Assembly (NCBI GenBank): GCA_015232865.1
Contig: JADFYU010000009.1
Span: 29,150 to 93,149, forward strand
Source of the DNA: Magnetococcales bacterium
GTDB lineage: Bacteria > Pseudomonadota > Magnetococcia > Magnetococcales > UBA8363
Direction of reading: 5' to 3'
Length of the DNA stretch: 64,000 nt
Shown: positions 25,971 to 34,257 of the stretch, piece after piece
Position numbering within the stretch: position 1 is the stretch's first letter
How the letters are laid out: every line of letters starts with the position of its first letter
The notes under the pieces: generated by a model
The model's input: the letters and a program-made list of their open reading frames with translations, nothing else
What the model was told of the DNA's origin: nothing
Databases searched by the model: none
Translations under genes and position numbers: made by a program

Positions 25971-26339
25971 ATGTCAAAAAATCGGGATAAAATTGAAATT
26001 TGTGATCTTCAGCTTCGTTGTATAATCGGTATCCAGGATTGGGAAAGAAAAACCCGCCAGGATGTTTTGATCAACGTCACCCTTTTTACCGATCTTTCGG
26101 TTGCTGGAAAAAGTGATCGAATTGAAGATACCATCAACTATAAAAACCTCAGCAAACAGATCATAACCCTGACGGAGGGATCGGCTTTTTATCTGGTCGA
26201 GATGTTGGCCGAAGAGATTGCCGGCTTGGCCTTGGCTGATAAACGGGTTGAGTCGGTCTGCGTTCGCGTCGAAAAACCGGGCGCCCTGCGTTTTTCCCGC
26301 TCGGTCGGAGTTACCATCGAGAGAGATCAAGCTGCGTGA
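25971..26339 (+). CDS. folB: Dihydroneopterin aldolase
   Basis: FolB converts 7,8-dihydroneopterin to 6-hydroxymethyl-dihydropterin in folate synthesis. The 122-residue length is typical. The conserved start EICDLQLRCIIGIQDWER, the FYLVEMLAEEIA helix with its Glu and the catalytic Lys in VEKPGAL are present. A ribosome-binding site AAAGAGG precedes the ATG. Its last four bases overlap folK, so the two consecutive enzymes of the pathway are translationally coupled. Confidence 0.94.
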   Translation: MSKNRDKIEICDLQLRCIIGIQDWERKTRQDVLINVTLFTDLSVAGKSDRIEDTINYKNLSKQIITLTEGSAFYLVEMLAEEIAGLALADKRVESVCVRVEKPGALRFSRSVGVTIERDQAA

Positions 26340-26884
26340 GGGAGCCGGTACTCATCGCTTTCGGAGCCAATATCGATCCCCTCAACAACCTGTTTCAGGG
26401 GCTGACCCACCTGCATAGATTGGTTAAACTGGAGGCTGTCTCCACGGTCTGGCGCACCGACCCGCTACCGGACCCGAAACAGACAGAGGCCTATGATCTA
26501 GGCGATCGTTATCTCAACGGGGCGGTCCTGACTTGGTGTCAGATACCGCCGCTTGAGCTACGTTTGGCATTAAAAAAAATAGAGGCCGATTGCCATCGGG
26601 TTCGCAGCCCCAATCGGTTTGCACCCCGTTCCCTGGATCTGGATATTGCCCTGATCGGCGGGCAGGTTTTAAACCATCCAGAGTTGACCCTTCCCGACCC
26701 GGACATTGTTCATCGCTCCTTTCTGGCCTTGCCGCTGGCCGAACTGATGCCGGAATTGATCCACCCCTCGGAAAAAAAATCGCTGGCCCAACTGGCCGCT
26801 GGCTTTCCATCCGGGCCAATGGAAATGGAAAGAGATGATTTGGCAACAAAATTATTGCGCACCCTGATCAATCGCCAAAATTGA
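26336..26884 (+). CDS. folK: 2-amino-4-hydroxy-6-hydroxymethyldihydropteridine diphosphokinase
   Basis: HPPK pyrophosphorylates the FolB product for dihydropteroate synthase. The 182-residue protein begins at GTG (inside GTGA shared with the folB stop) and reads VLIAFGANIDPLNNL. The signature RFAPRSLDLDIALIG with its Arg and two metal-binding Asp residues is intact, followed by the substrate-binding HRSFLALPLAEL. The C-terminal 35 residues extend slightly beyond the usual end. With folB and the FolM-like gene it forms a small folate group; folP is not nearby. Confidence 0.93.
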   Translation: MREPVLIAFGANIDPLNNLFQGLTHLHRLVKLEAVSTVWRTDPLPDPKQTEAYDLGDRYLNGAVLTWCQIPPLELRLALKKIEADCHRVRSPNRFAPRSLDLDIALIGGQVLNHPELTLPDPDIVHRSFLALPLAELMPELIHPSEKKSLAQLAAGFPSGPMEMERDDLATKLLRTLINRQN

Positions 26885-27013
26885 TCGATCGGATTTTAAT
26901 TCTATATTTAACTATTTAAAAATATGGTTTTTTCTGATATTCCAGGTCATAGATAAGTCGACCAGAAATCTCGGACGAACGGCTCAAGTGAGGCTGTTTA
27001 GCAGAATCAAGAG

Positions 27014-27038
27014 AGATCCGGGCTTGTTCAGCGGATCT
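27014..27038. terminator. Terminator-like hairpin between folK and dapA
   Basis: AGATCCG (27014-27020) pairs with CGGATCT (27032-27038), followed by ATTT and a T-containing tract. The surrounding 270-base gap is AT-rich and otherwise empty. It probably ends the folate transcript, and the dapA promoter must lie between it and 27156. Confidence 0.5.
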
Positions 27039-27155
27039 ATTTCCGCTATTTTACACCGTACTAAAAGAGAATTTTTTTAGCCGGTTGGCCATCAAGATTT
27101 CAATGGTGGTGGGAGTCGTTTTTTTTATTTTCTCCAGGTAACTTAGGTTTTCCCC

Positions 27156-28028
27156 ATGTTTGAAGGCGTCTTTTCAGCACTGATCACCCCGTTTGCCGAT
27201 GGACAATTTGACCGATCGGCCATGGCGCGGTTGATCGAGTATCAACTTCAACGCGGAATCACCGGCTTTGTCCCTTGCGGAACCACCGGAGAATCGGCCA
27301 CCCTCACCCACGACGAACACAAAGAGGTGATTAAATTTTGTGTCGAGCTGGTGGCCGGACGGGTTCCCGTTATCGCCGGCACCGGTTCCAACGCAACTCG
27401 GGAGTCCATTGAACTGACCCGATTTGCCAAACAGATCGGCGCCGATGGCGCCTTGTTGATCACCCCCTATTATAACAAGCCGACCCAAGAGGGGCTGTAC
27501 CAACACTATAAAGCGGTCGCTTCATCCGTGGACATGCCCATCGTTCTGTATAATGTTCCGGGCCGGACCGCCGTCAACATGGCTACCGACACCGTTGCCC
27601 GACTGGCGGAAATTTCCAACATTGTCGCCATCAAAGAGGCGACTGCCAATCTGGAGCGGGTTTCCATCATCCATAAGCAGTGCGGGGAGAACATCACCCT
27701 GATCTCTGGTGACGATGCGACGTTTCTGCCCTTTTTGGCCGTCGGTGGTAAAGGGGTGATTTCGGTTTCTGCCAATATCGCCACCAAAGCCATGGTCGGA
27801 CTCTGGCAGGCCTGGAGTCGGGGCGATTGGCATCAGGCCCATCGTTTTCACCAAGATCTGCTGGACCTCAACGGTCTGCTTTTTTGTGAGACCAACCCGA
27901 TTCCCATCAAAGCGGCCATCGAGATGCTCGGTATCTGCGGCCCTGAATTGCGGCTACCCCTGACACCGCTGGCCGGGGAGTGCCGACAATCGTTGCGGGA
28001 GGCCATGGTCTCTCTACAGATTATTTGA
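27156..28028 (+). CDS. dapA: 4-hydroxy-tetrahydrodipicolinate synthase
   Basis: DapA condenses pyruvate with aspartate semialdehyde, the first committed step to lysine and meso-diaminopimelate for peptidoglycan. The 290-residue TIM barrel carries the GTTGE motif (near residue 44), the triad Tyr in VLYNVPGRT (near 133) and the Schiff-base Lys in AIKEAT (near 161). Length and sequence are entirely canonical. It is a single gene with its own leader, preceded by a terminator-like hairpin and followed by cytochrome genes. Confidence 0.96.
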   Translation: MFEGVFSALITPFADGQFDRSAMARLIEYQLQRGITGFVPCGTTGESATLTHDEHKEVIKFCVELVAGRVPVIAGTGSNATRESIELTRFAKQIGADGALLITPYYNKPTQEGLYQHYKAVASSVDMPIVLYNVPGRTAVNMATDTVARLAEISNIVAIKEATANLERVSIIHKQCGENITLISGDDATFLPFLAVGGKGVISVSANIATKAMVGLWQAWSRGDWHQAHRFHQDLLDLNGLLFCETNPIPIKAAIEMLGICGPELRLPLTPLAGECRQSLREAMVSLQII

Positions 28029-28158
28029 TGGTTTTAAAAAAACCGATGAACTTTTATGGATCATTTGATACTGATAGACAAACAAGTAGGCAGAAACAGT
28101 GTTTGACCTCTGTCTAAATTCATAGCCCCTGTTATCATTTTAGCTGAAGGAATCAATT

Positions 28159-28554
28159 ATGAAGAAAATCGGACTCTCTCTTTTCGCCGCTCTGTTCTCC
28201 CTCTCGTTTGCCGCAAGTGCCTCTCATGCGGGCGATGTAGATGCCGGTGCCAGTTATGTCAAGAAAAAGTGCACCATGTGTCACAGCTTTGGTGACAAGT
28301 TCAATAAGGGCGGAAAAGTTGGTCCTTCTCTGGAAGGTGGAATCATGGACAAAAAAGCCGGACAGATTGAAGGCTTCAAATATTCTTCGGGGATGTCCAA
28401 GGCCGGGGAAGAGGGTTTGGTCTGGGATGATGCGACGATGGAAAAATATTTGACCAAGCCTAAAGATGTCGTTCCGAAAACCAAAATGGCTTTCCCCGGC
28501 ATCAAGAGTGCAGAGGATCTGGCTAACGTTATTGCCTTCTTGAAAACGCTCTAA
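28159..28554 (+). CDS. Periplasmic class I cytochrome c (monoheme)
   Basis: A 131-residue protein with a clear Sec signal peptide (residues 1 to about 25, core LFAALFSLSFAASAS). The single heme motif CTMCH is near residue 38. The probable Met ligand lies in the TKMAFPGI segment near residue 110. It resembles cytochrome c550/c552 electron carriers. A ribosome-binding site AAGGA precedes the ATG. It is followed by two strong terminators, so it is a separate transcription unit from the diheme gene, although the two proteins share the KMAF-G and 'GYKYS/GFKYS' signatures. Confidence 0.9.
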   Translation: MKKIGLSLFAALFSLSFAASASHAGDVDAGASYVKKKCTMCHSFGDKFNKGGKVGPSLEGGIMDKKAGQIEGFKYSSGMSKAGEEGLVWDDATMEKYLTKPKDVVPKTKMAFPGIKSAEDLANVIAFLKTL

Positions 28555-28582
28555 TCGTTTTTATTGTTTAAACGATTTTTTC
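28553..28582 (+). terminator. Rho-independent terminator after the monoheme cytochrome c gene
   Basis: AATCGTTT (28553-28560) pairs with AAACGATT (28570-28577), followed directly by a T-run. It overlaps the stop codon region of the cytochrome c gene. Confidence 0.75.
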
Positions 28583-28584
28583 GA

Positions 28585-28621
28585 AAATAGGGGGCGACGT
28601 CCGTTGCCCTCTATTTTTTTG
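28585..28621 (+). terminator. Second, stronger rho-independent terminator
   Basis: AAATAGGGGGC (28585-28595) pairs with GCCCTCTATTT (28606-28616) with one mismatch, followed by TTTTT. Together with the preceding hairpin it forms a tandem terminator between the two cytochrome genes. Confidence 0.8.
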
Positions 28622-28677
28622 TATTATAGAAGTTGGCTCCACTCTTAATCAGAGGGGGCTTGCGTTGTGTTTAAGCC

Positions 28678-29535
28678 ATGTCAGATAACGGAAAAAAGGA
28701 TTTACATGCGATCATCCTAACCTTGGTGGGGGTGGCGGCCCTCGTGGTTTTTTTTCGTTTTTTTTCTGACGATCTAAAAATCGGCACACCACAGCAGGCC
28801 GTCTCTGTCGTTGTCAGCCAAGAAGATCGGGGTAAACGGTTTGCAAAAAACTGTACTGCTTGTCATGATTTGACCCGCGCCAAACGGGCCAATCTGGTCG
28901 GACCACCCCTTTGGGGCCTGTTTGACCAACCGGCTGGATCTGTTGCTGGCTATAAATATTCCAGAGCCCATATCCAAGCGGCCCAAGCCGGGTTGGTCTG
29001 GAATGAAGAAAATCTGGATTTTTATCTGACCAACCCCAAAGCGTTCATTCCTGGAAACCGGATGGCTTTTGCCGGGGTCAAGGTTGATGAGGAGAGGTGG
29101 GCATTGTTGGCCTATCTAAAGACTCTTCAAGACAAAGACCCGGTCAGACGGGAACCCCTTCCCCTGATTGAGCAGGCGCAGTTTTTCTTTACGGATGCAC
29201 AGGATTCCAGTAGCTTTGAGGCTCGTGTCAAAAGAGGCAAGATTGTCGCTGAAAAATGCGCCGCCTGTCACGATCTGAACGAAAGCCGGAAAATTATTGT
29301 TGGCCCGCCTCTTTTTGGTATTGTTGGCCGACCGGCTGGTGACGTCGTAACCTTTAAATACTCACCGGCACTCCAAAAAAAATCGACTGACGGCATGGTC
29401 TGGACGACCAAAAAACTCAATCAGTTTTTGACCAATCCCCAGGTATATATTCCCGAGACAAAAATGCTCTTTGCCGGAATCAGCAATCCCAAGCAGCGGG
29501 CTGACCTGCTTACCTATCTGAGAACACTGAAATAA
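28678..29535 (+). CDS. Membrane-anchored diheme cytochrome c
   Basis: The 285-residue protein has an uncleaved N-terminal membrane helix (IILTLVGVAALVVFFRFF, about residues 12-29) and two class I cytochrome domains. Domain 1 has CTACHD near residue 60 and a Met ligand in RMAFAGV near 125. Domain 2 has CAACHD near 195 and a Met in KMLFAGI near 263. The two halves share the 'GPPLWGL/GPPLFGI' and 'GYKYS/TFKYS' segments, so they arose by internal duplication. It probably shuttles electrons between membrane complexes and the soluble cytochrome encoded next door. The terminal oxidase partner is not in the window. Confidence 0.88.
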   Translation: MSDNGKKDLHAIILTLVGVAALVVFFRFFSDDLKIGTPQQAVSVVVSQEDRGKRFAKNCTACHDLTRAKRANLVGPPLWGLFDQPAGSVAGYKYSRAHIQAAQAGLVWNEENLDFYLTNPKAFIPGNRMAFAGVKVDEERWALLAYLKTLQDKDPVRREPLPLIEQAQFFFTDAQDSSSFEARVKRGKIVAEKCAACHDLNESRKIIVGPPLFGIVGRPAGDVVTFKYSPALQKKSTDGMVWTTKKLNQFLTNPQVYIPETKMLFAGISNPKQRADLLTYLRTLK

Positions 29536-29544
29536 AGGTGAGTT

Positions 29545-29994
29545 ATGGCGTTCAAATTGATTTCTGATAATCGTAAGGCTCGTTTTAATTATGAGATTCT
29601 CGATACGTTCGAGGCGGGGATCATTCTTTTGGGGACTGAGGTAAAATCCATTCGCACAGGCAAGTTTAATCTGGGGGAGTCCTATGCCCAGATTCGTAAT
29701 GCCGAGTTGTTTCTTCATAACGCCAATATTCCAGTCTACACCCACGGAAATCTGAACAACCACGATCCACTGCGCGTGCGAAAGCTCCTGGCTCATGGAC
29801 GGGAGATTGGACGGCTGATCGGTGTCACCAAGGAGAAGGGTTTGAGCTTGGTTCCGCTCAAGGCCTATTGGAAAAATGGTCTGGTCAAAGTCGAGTTGGG
29901 CATTGGTCGGGGTAAAAAATTGCACGACAAACGAAAAACCATCCAGGATCGGGATTGGAATCGTGATAAAGCCCGGATTTTAAAGGGTGATTAG
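29545..29994 (+). CDS. smpB: SsrA-binding protein SmpB
   Basis: SmpB delivers tmRNA to stalled ribosomes for trans-translation. The 149-residue OB-fold protein is canonical: start FKLISDNRKARFNYEI, the signature GIILLGTEVKSIRTGKFNL (19 residues), and the basic C-terminal tail KKLHDKRKTIQDRDWNRDK. A ribosome-binding site AAGGTGAG precedes the ATG. It lies nine bases after the diheme cytochrome gene and may be co-transcribed. The tmRNA gene itself was not found in the window. Confidence 0.96.
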   Translation: MAFKLISDNRKARFNYEILDTFEAGIILLGTEVKSIRTGKFNLGESYAQIRNAELFLHNANIPVYTHGNLNNHDPLRVRKLLAHGREIGRLIGVTKEKGLSLVPLKAYWKNGLVKVELGIGRGKKLHDKRKTIQDRDWNRDKARILKGD

Positions 29995-30118
29995 TTTTTT
30001 TTCCGGCGGAACCGTTTTTTATGGTGACAGAGACCCCGCAATCTGTTTTATAGTGTCCCGCGGTTGCTCCTCTTAACACTCGGCAAAACCTGAATTTTCG
30101 AAAAGCTCAAACCGTACT

Positions 30119-30203
30119 GCGAAAGTGATGGAACTGGTAGACGTGCTGGATTTAGGATCCAGTGCCGCAAGGCGTGGGGGTTCGACTCCCCCCTTTCGCA
30201 CCA
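30119..30203 (+). tRNA. tRNA-Leu (anticodon UAG)
   Basis: An 85-base class II tRNA. The acceptor arm GCGAAAG (30119-30125) pairs with CTTTCGC (30193-30199), followed by A and an encoded CCA. The anticodon stem CTGGA/TCCAG encloses TTTAGGA with anticodon TAG. A variable arm (TGCCGCAAGGCGT) and a T arm with GGTTCGACTCC follow. The long variable arm and anticodon identify leucine, reading CUA and related codons. Confidence 0.97.
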
Positions 30204-30214
30204 TTTTAATTTTA

Positions 30215-30268
30215 AACCTAGATTCGGCAGTTGTCGGCACGCACGCACCGCTGACCTCCGTTTCTAGG
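30215..30268. repeat. Short palindromic repeat, internally deleted copy D
   Basis: The left end AACCTAGATTCGGCAGTTG is nearly identical to the 63801 copy. The right end CGTTTCTAGG complements AACCTAGAAACG of the 38134 copy. The middle of the usual 167-base element is missing. It lies just after tRNA-Leu, and the stop codon of the convergent kinase-like gene (30264-30266) is inside its right end. It may act as a bidirectional terminator. Confidence 0.7.
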
Positions 30269-32444
30269 ATGACGTTTCCATGGGCAGTGCGACGGTGAAG
30301 GTACTCCCGCTGCCTGGACTGCTCTCAACATTGATCTGACCATTCAAAAGTTGAACGACCTGCCGCGTCATTGCCAGTCCTTGCCCAGGACGCTGGTATT
30401 TTCCAATACGGTTGGTATTTAATTCGGTGAATGGTCCGAAGAGGGTGGCGATATCATCAGCGGACATGCCAATCCCGGTATCTCGGATCAGGAAGAGAAG
30501 TTCTACTCTTCTCCCTGTCACCTCCAATACCTCAACATCAAAACAGACCTCCCCTTTTTCCGTAAACTTGACGGCATTTGAAAGAAGGTTGACAAGGATC
30601 AGTCTTAACTGTCCGGCATCACCGATAAGAGGGGTAGGAAGATGAGTCGGTATTCCTACCTTGAAGGCGACATTTTTTTTGCGGGCATACTCTCTGAAAA
30701 AATTGGCTAATGTATCGATCAGTTCAGAAATATCAAACGGTTCGGATACCACGGATGGGTACTCTTTCGAAGTGTCCGGGAATCCGCTGATGATCTCAAC
30801 GATATCCAGTATAGCCTTTGCATTGCAACGAATATTCTCTCTTACATTCCGGTTGTGAGACCCCCTTTCCTTTGAAAAACTTTTATCCACCTCGTGGAGA
30901 ATGCCATCCATGAGCGTATTGATCTCGTCACGAATAATTCCCGACAAAAGATTTCGTGACTCTCGGGTTTTATGTAACTTCTGTTCCGCAGCCAGAATGG
31001 TCTCCGGATTAGACTGAGACAAGACATCACGACACAGGGTAGCGTTATCGAATCGGTAGGAGGCCCTATGCCAAGCGTTCGTGATTTTTTGATGATCTGC
31101 CAGGGTATTGACCGCTCCGGCCATGGCATCCAACTCGTTTCGTCCACCGAAGAAAGGTAGCCTGTCCGCAGGGTCTTCATGAGAGAGTTGGCCTAGGGTT
31201 GCGCCGATTTGATGGAGAGGCCGGGTTATTCTTCGAGTGATGATCCAGGCCAGAATGATGCCGAGCATGGAGGCTACCAGCACGATCCACAACATCAAAC
31301 GATTGTTGGCAGAGGTGGTCGCGTGTATCTCCTTCACAACCTGTGACATCATCTCTTCTGAATGGATCACATTGCGTTCAACCTGAGGAACGATTTGAGC
31401 GACGGTTTTCCTCATCTCACGGGACAAATCGTCAATCTTCTCATTTTGTTTGACAAGGGCCAGAAAATCGGTCTGATAGGCTTGGGTAAGCAAGATCAGT
31501 CTGTCCTTGTCGGAGGAAGAGATAGTGGATCTGGTAATGTTTTTTCTAATCGTCTCAAGTTCCCTCAGAGCCCACTGGACATATTTTTCATCCCCCCTGA
31601 GGAGATAATCCTTCTCTCGTCTTCTCAACTGTAGGATATCTTTTCCAAGGTCGGGGACCCGATGTAGCAGCAACAAATCCTCAATGCGATGGGCAGCTTG
31701 TCGGAAGGGACCCTTGCCACCATCGACATGGTGTTGATCCAATACATCTATCACAAAAATTTTAAAACTTTCCTGATAGAGAGCGGTCTCTTGGTTGAGG
31801 CTGTTTTTCATCGAATGATCCAAACCGGAGGCGGCTATCTTCAGCCTGAACTCCTCGATCAGTGCCATGACTTGATCTCGATATTGCGGTTCCAGCCTGA
31901 GGCCGAGATCTTTTTCACGCCTGCGGATTTGAAGCAGTTGCAGATAGAGGGAGTCCACCTTGAAAAGGGCCGCCTGGGCCTCCAATTCATGCGCCGTCTC
32001 GCGGAATTTTCCCTGTAGACCACTGTTGTGGTCCAGTCCTTTGACTTCCCAAGCTTTTACAATGGAATGAAAATTCTGGAGATAGCGTTTTATTAATTGG
32101 TCGATCTGTTTTGCCGAATTTTTCCCCTCTTGATCAACTAAAGAGAGGGCTTCCGACTCCTGCATGATGGCGTTGACACTGGATTCCACCTGCCTGGAGT
32201 AGATCGGGATTCTGTGGAGGATGAAATCGGATTCACCACGACGTGCCTGTTCCAGATAAAGGCCAATCTGAAGAGCATGTCCCTTTTTGGCTTCAAAAAC
32301 CCGATGGACGGTCTGATAACGTTCCAGGGCTTGGTTCAAGGTGGTATGGTACTGAAAAATAACAAGCAGGTAGAGTAGACCGACGATTCCAAAACCGAAG
32401 CCGATTTTTTCTCCGATCCGCAGGTTATTGAAAAAAGATTTCAT
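30264..32444 (-). CDS. HBM-domain sensor resembling a histidine kinase but lacking the phospho-accepting His
   Basis: A 726-residue membrane sensor at the end of the pst operon. TM1 spans about residues 13-31. A periplasmic helical region carries two RRREKD motifs (about 174 and 275) typical of the HBM sensor domain. TM2 is near 384-404, followed by HAMP. The position equivalent to the H box (SHE-x-RTP-x-NGI) reads RDEINTLMDGI, so Asp506 replaces His. The ATPase domain keeps N box NLLSNAVKF and G1 DTGIGM; G2 is GQGLAM. The ATG at 32444 is chosen for its GGAGAG ribosome-binding site. It probably senses a ligand but cannot autophosphorylate in the usual way. Confidence 0.8.
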   Translation of the reverse strand: MKSFFNNLRIGEKIGFGFGIVGLLYLLVIFQYHTTLNQALERYQTVHRVFEAKKGHALQIGLYLEQARRGESDFILHRIPIYSRQVESSVNAIMQESEALSLVDQEGKNSAKQIDQLIKRYLQNFHSIVKAWEVKGLDHNSGLQGKFRETAHELEAQAALFKVDSLYLQLLQIRRREKDLGLRLEPQYRDQVMALIEEFRLKIAASGLDHSMKNSLNQETALYQESFKIFVIDVLDQHHVDGGKGPFRQAAHRIEDLLLLHRVPDLGKDILQLRRREKDYLLRGDEKYVQWALRELETIRKNITRSTISSSDKDRLILLTQAYQTDFLALVKQNEKIDDLSREMRKTVAQIVPQVERNVIHSEEMMSQVVKEIHATTSANNRLMLWIVLVASMLGIILAWIITRRITRPLHQIGATLGQLSHEDPADRLPFFGGRNELDAMAGAVNTLADHQKITNAWHRASYRFDNATLCRDVLSQSNPETILAAEQKLHKTRESRNLLSGIIRDEINTLMDGILHEVDKSFSKERGSHNRNVRENIRCNAKAILDIVEIISGFPDTSKEYPSVVSEPFDISELIDTLANFFREYARKKNVAFKVGIPTHLPTPLIGDAGQLRLILVNLLSNAVKFTEKGEVCFDVEVLEVTGRRVELLFLIRDTGIGMSADDIATLFGPFTELNTNRIGKYQRPGQGLAMTRQVVQLLNGQINVESSPGSGSTFTVALPMETSS

Positions 32445-32521
32445 TACTCTCCTTATAAAAGCCAATTTGTTGCTGAGTCCAGAGCTTTCCACCCGTTTCA
32501 GTTAGCTATCTTGGTATGGTG

Positions 32522-33322
32522 TCATCCATAACGGCCTTCGATATAGTCGGAGGTCTCCTTTTTGGCCGGGGAGACGAACATGTCGGTGGTCTCGGTATGT
32601 TCGATCACCTTGCCCATGAGCATGAAGATACACTCGTCACTGGCCCGCCGGGCCTGTGCCATGTTGTGAGTGACCAGCAGAATGGAGTATTGCCCACGCA
32701 GTTCCCAGATCAACTCCTCTACCGCTTCAGTCCCTTTGGGGTCCAGGGCGGAACAGGGTTCGTCCATCAACAGAACAGCCGGCTTTACCGGTAGCAGTCG
32801 GGCGATGCAGAGTTTCTGCTGCTCTTCCAGGGAGAGCCCCAACGTCGCTTTGCTCTTGAGCCTGTCCTTTACCTTGTTCCAGAGCAGAACCTGTTTCAAC
32901 GCCTCCTCGACGATGCCGTCCTCATCGGCGCGACTGAATTTTTTATCCTGGGTGCGGTGGATACGGTGGCCGAAAATCACGTTGTCGTATATGGAAATGG
33001 GCAGGGGGTTGGGCCGCTGGAAGACCATGCCGACATTCTTGCGCAGTTGGGCCAACTCCACATGCTCATCGTAGATATTGTGTCCCAACACGTTGATCCG
33101 CCCTTTGATCCGCACGTATCCCAACCGTTCGTTGATCCGGTCGATGCTGCGCAACAGAGTGGATTTACCACAACCGCTGGGGCCGATGAGGGAGGTGATG
33201 ATCCCCTGCTTGATATCCAGGGAGACATCCTCCAACGCCTTGAACGTGCCGTACCAGAGACTCAGGGTATCGGTCATGATGGCGATGGGGGCGGTTTGAT
33301 GCGGACTGTTATTGATTGACAT
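32522..33322 (-). CDS. pstB: Phosphate ABC transporter ATP-binding protein PstB, first copy (altered signature motif)
   Basis: The 266-residue ATPase energises PstC-PstA phosphate import. Walker A GPSGCGKST (47-55), the Q-loop FQRPNP (Gln102), Walker B LLMDEP (Asp187, Glu188) and the H-loop THN (His219) are canonical. The ABC signature LSGGQQQR is replaced by LSLEEQQK (163-170), which should weaken the partner's ATP site. It ends in YIEGRYG, the usual PstB tail. It follows a second pstB gene, so the two probably form a heterodimer with one working site. It is the penultimate gene of the pst operon. Confidence 0.92.
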   Translation of the reverse strand: MSINNSPHQTAPIAIMTDTLSLWYGTFKALEDVSLDIKQGIITSLIGPSGCGKSTLLRSIDRINERLGYVRIKGRINVLGHNIYDEHVELAQLRKNVGMVFQRPNPLPISIYDNVIFGHRIHRTQDKKFSRADEDGIVEEALKQVLLWNKVKDRLKSKATLGLSLEEQQKLCIARLLPVKPAVLLMDEPCSALDPKGTEAVEELIWELRGQYSILLVTHNMAQARRASDECIFMLMGKVIEHTETTDMFVSPAKKETSDYIEGRYG

Positions 33323-33390
33323 GGTTATGCACTCTCTTGTTCGGGATCTAGCCCCGTTTTTTTAATCATTTGTTCTCTTGGTACAAGCTC

Positions 33391-34257
33391 TTAACCGAAA
33401 CGCCCTTCGATATAGTCCCGGGTCCGCTGGTCCTTGGTCTCACCGGAGAACAGGGATTCCGTTTCCCCTATTTCCACACACTCCCCGTTGAGAAAGAAGG
33501 CGGTCTGTTTGGCAAGACGCTGAGCCTGTTGAACCAAGTTGGTCACCAGGATGATGGTCATCTCGTTTTTTAATTCCTTGAGAACATCCTCGATCCGCAT
33601 GGTGGTGACCGGGTCCACGGCGATGGAGAATTCGTCGAGCATGAGAATCTCCGGCTCCTGAGAGAGGGCACGAGCGATAGTGAGACGCTGCTGTTGGCCT
33701 CCGGAGAGCAGACTGCCCAGAGAGGTCAGACGATCCTTCACTTCATCCCAGAGCGCAGCTCGATACAGGCACCGTTCGACGATCTCGTCCAACCTGTTCT
33801 TCCCCTTTATCCCTCGCAGGCGGGGAGACAGGGCCACGTTGTCGTATATGGTCATAGGCAGCCCCACCGGTAGCGGGAATACCACACCGATGCGGCTTCG
33901 AAGAGCGTAGACGTTGCGCCAGGCGCTGACATCCACCCCATCCACCAGAACCGCGCCGGTGTAGGACATGTTGATCCGCATGGTGTCCATACGGTTGATA
34001 CAGTTCAAAAAGGAGGTCTTGCCACTGTTGGCCGGTCCAATAATACCGAAGATCTCCTTTTCCGGAATTTTCAGACTGATACTTTCCAATGCCACCGTCT
34101 CTCCATATCGTATTGTCAGATCCCGAATCTCCACTTTGGACCGGTTTGAATTGTTGAAATCCGGACCAACCCTATCGATATTCGGCCCACCATCCGTCAC
34201 GACCGGGTTTTTCGGGAGGGTTTCGGGATCTGCCCCGTGGTTTTGTGTCGTTACCAT
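33391..34257 (-). CDS. pstB: Phosphate ABC transporter ATP-binding protein PstB, second copy (altered Q- and H-loops)
   Basis: A 288-residue paralogue with an extra N-terminal segment of about 40 residues. It keeps Walker A GPANSGKT (74-81), a perfect signature LSGGQQQR (184-191) and Walker B LMLDEF. However, the Q-loop Gln is Pro128 (VVFPLP), the H-loop His is Asn240 (VTNLV) and the D-loop is SIAVDP. Those are the opposite defects from the other copy. It overlaps pstA by seven bases and is followed by the other pstB after 68 bases. It ends DYIEGRFG. Function: ATPase of phosphate import as the partner subunit. Confidence 0.9.
   Translation of the reverse strand: MVTTQNHGADPETLPKNPVVTDGGPNIDRVGPDFNNSNRSKVEIRDLTIRYGETVALESISLKIPEKEIFGIIGPANSGKTSFLNCINRMDTMRINMSYTGAVLVDGVDVSAWRNVYALRSRIGVVFPLPVGLPMTIYDNVALSPRLRGIKGKNRLDEIVERCLYRAALWDEVKDRLTSLGSLLSGGQQQRLTIARALSQEPEILMLDEFSIAVDPVTTMRIEDVLKELKNEMTIILVTNLVQQAQRLAKQTAFFLNGECVEIGETESLFSGETKDQRTRDYIEGRFG

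Noticed and set aside
29995..30118. A possible tmRNA gene next to smpB
   Set aside because: No tRNA-like ends or tag reading frame are visible in the 124-base gap, which is too short for tmRNA.
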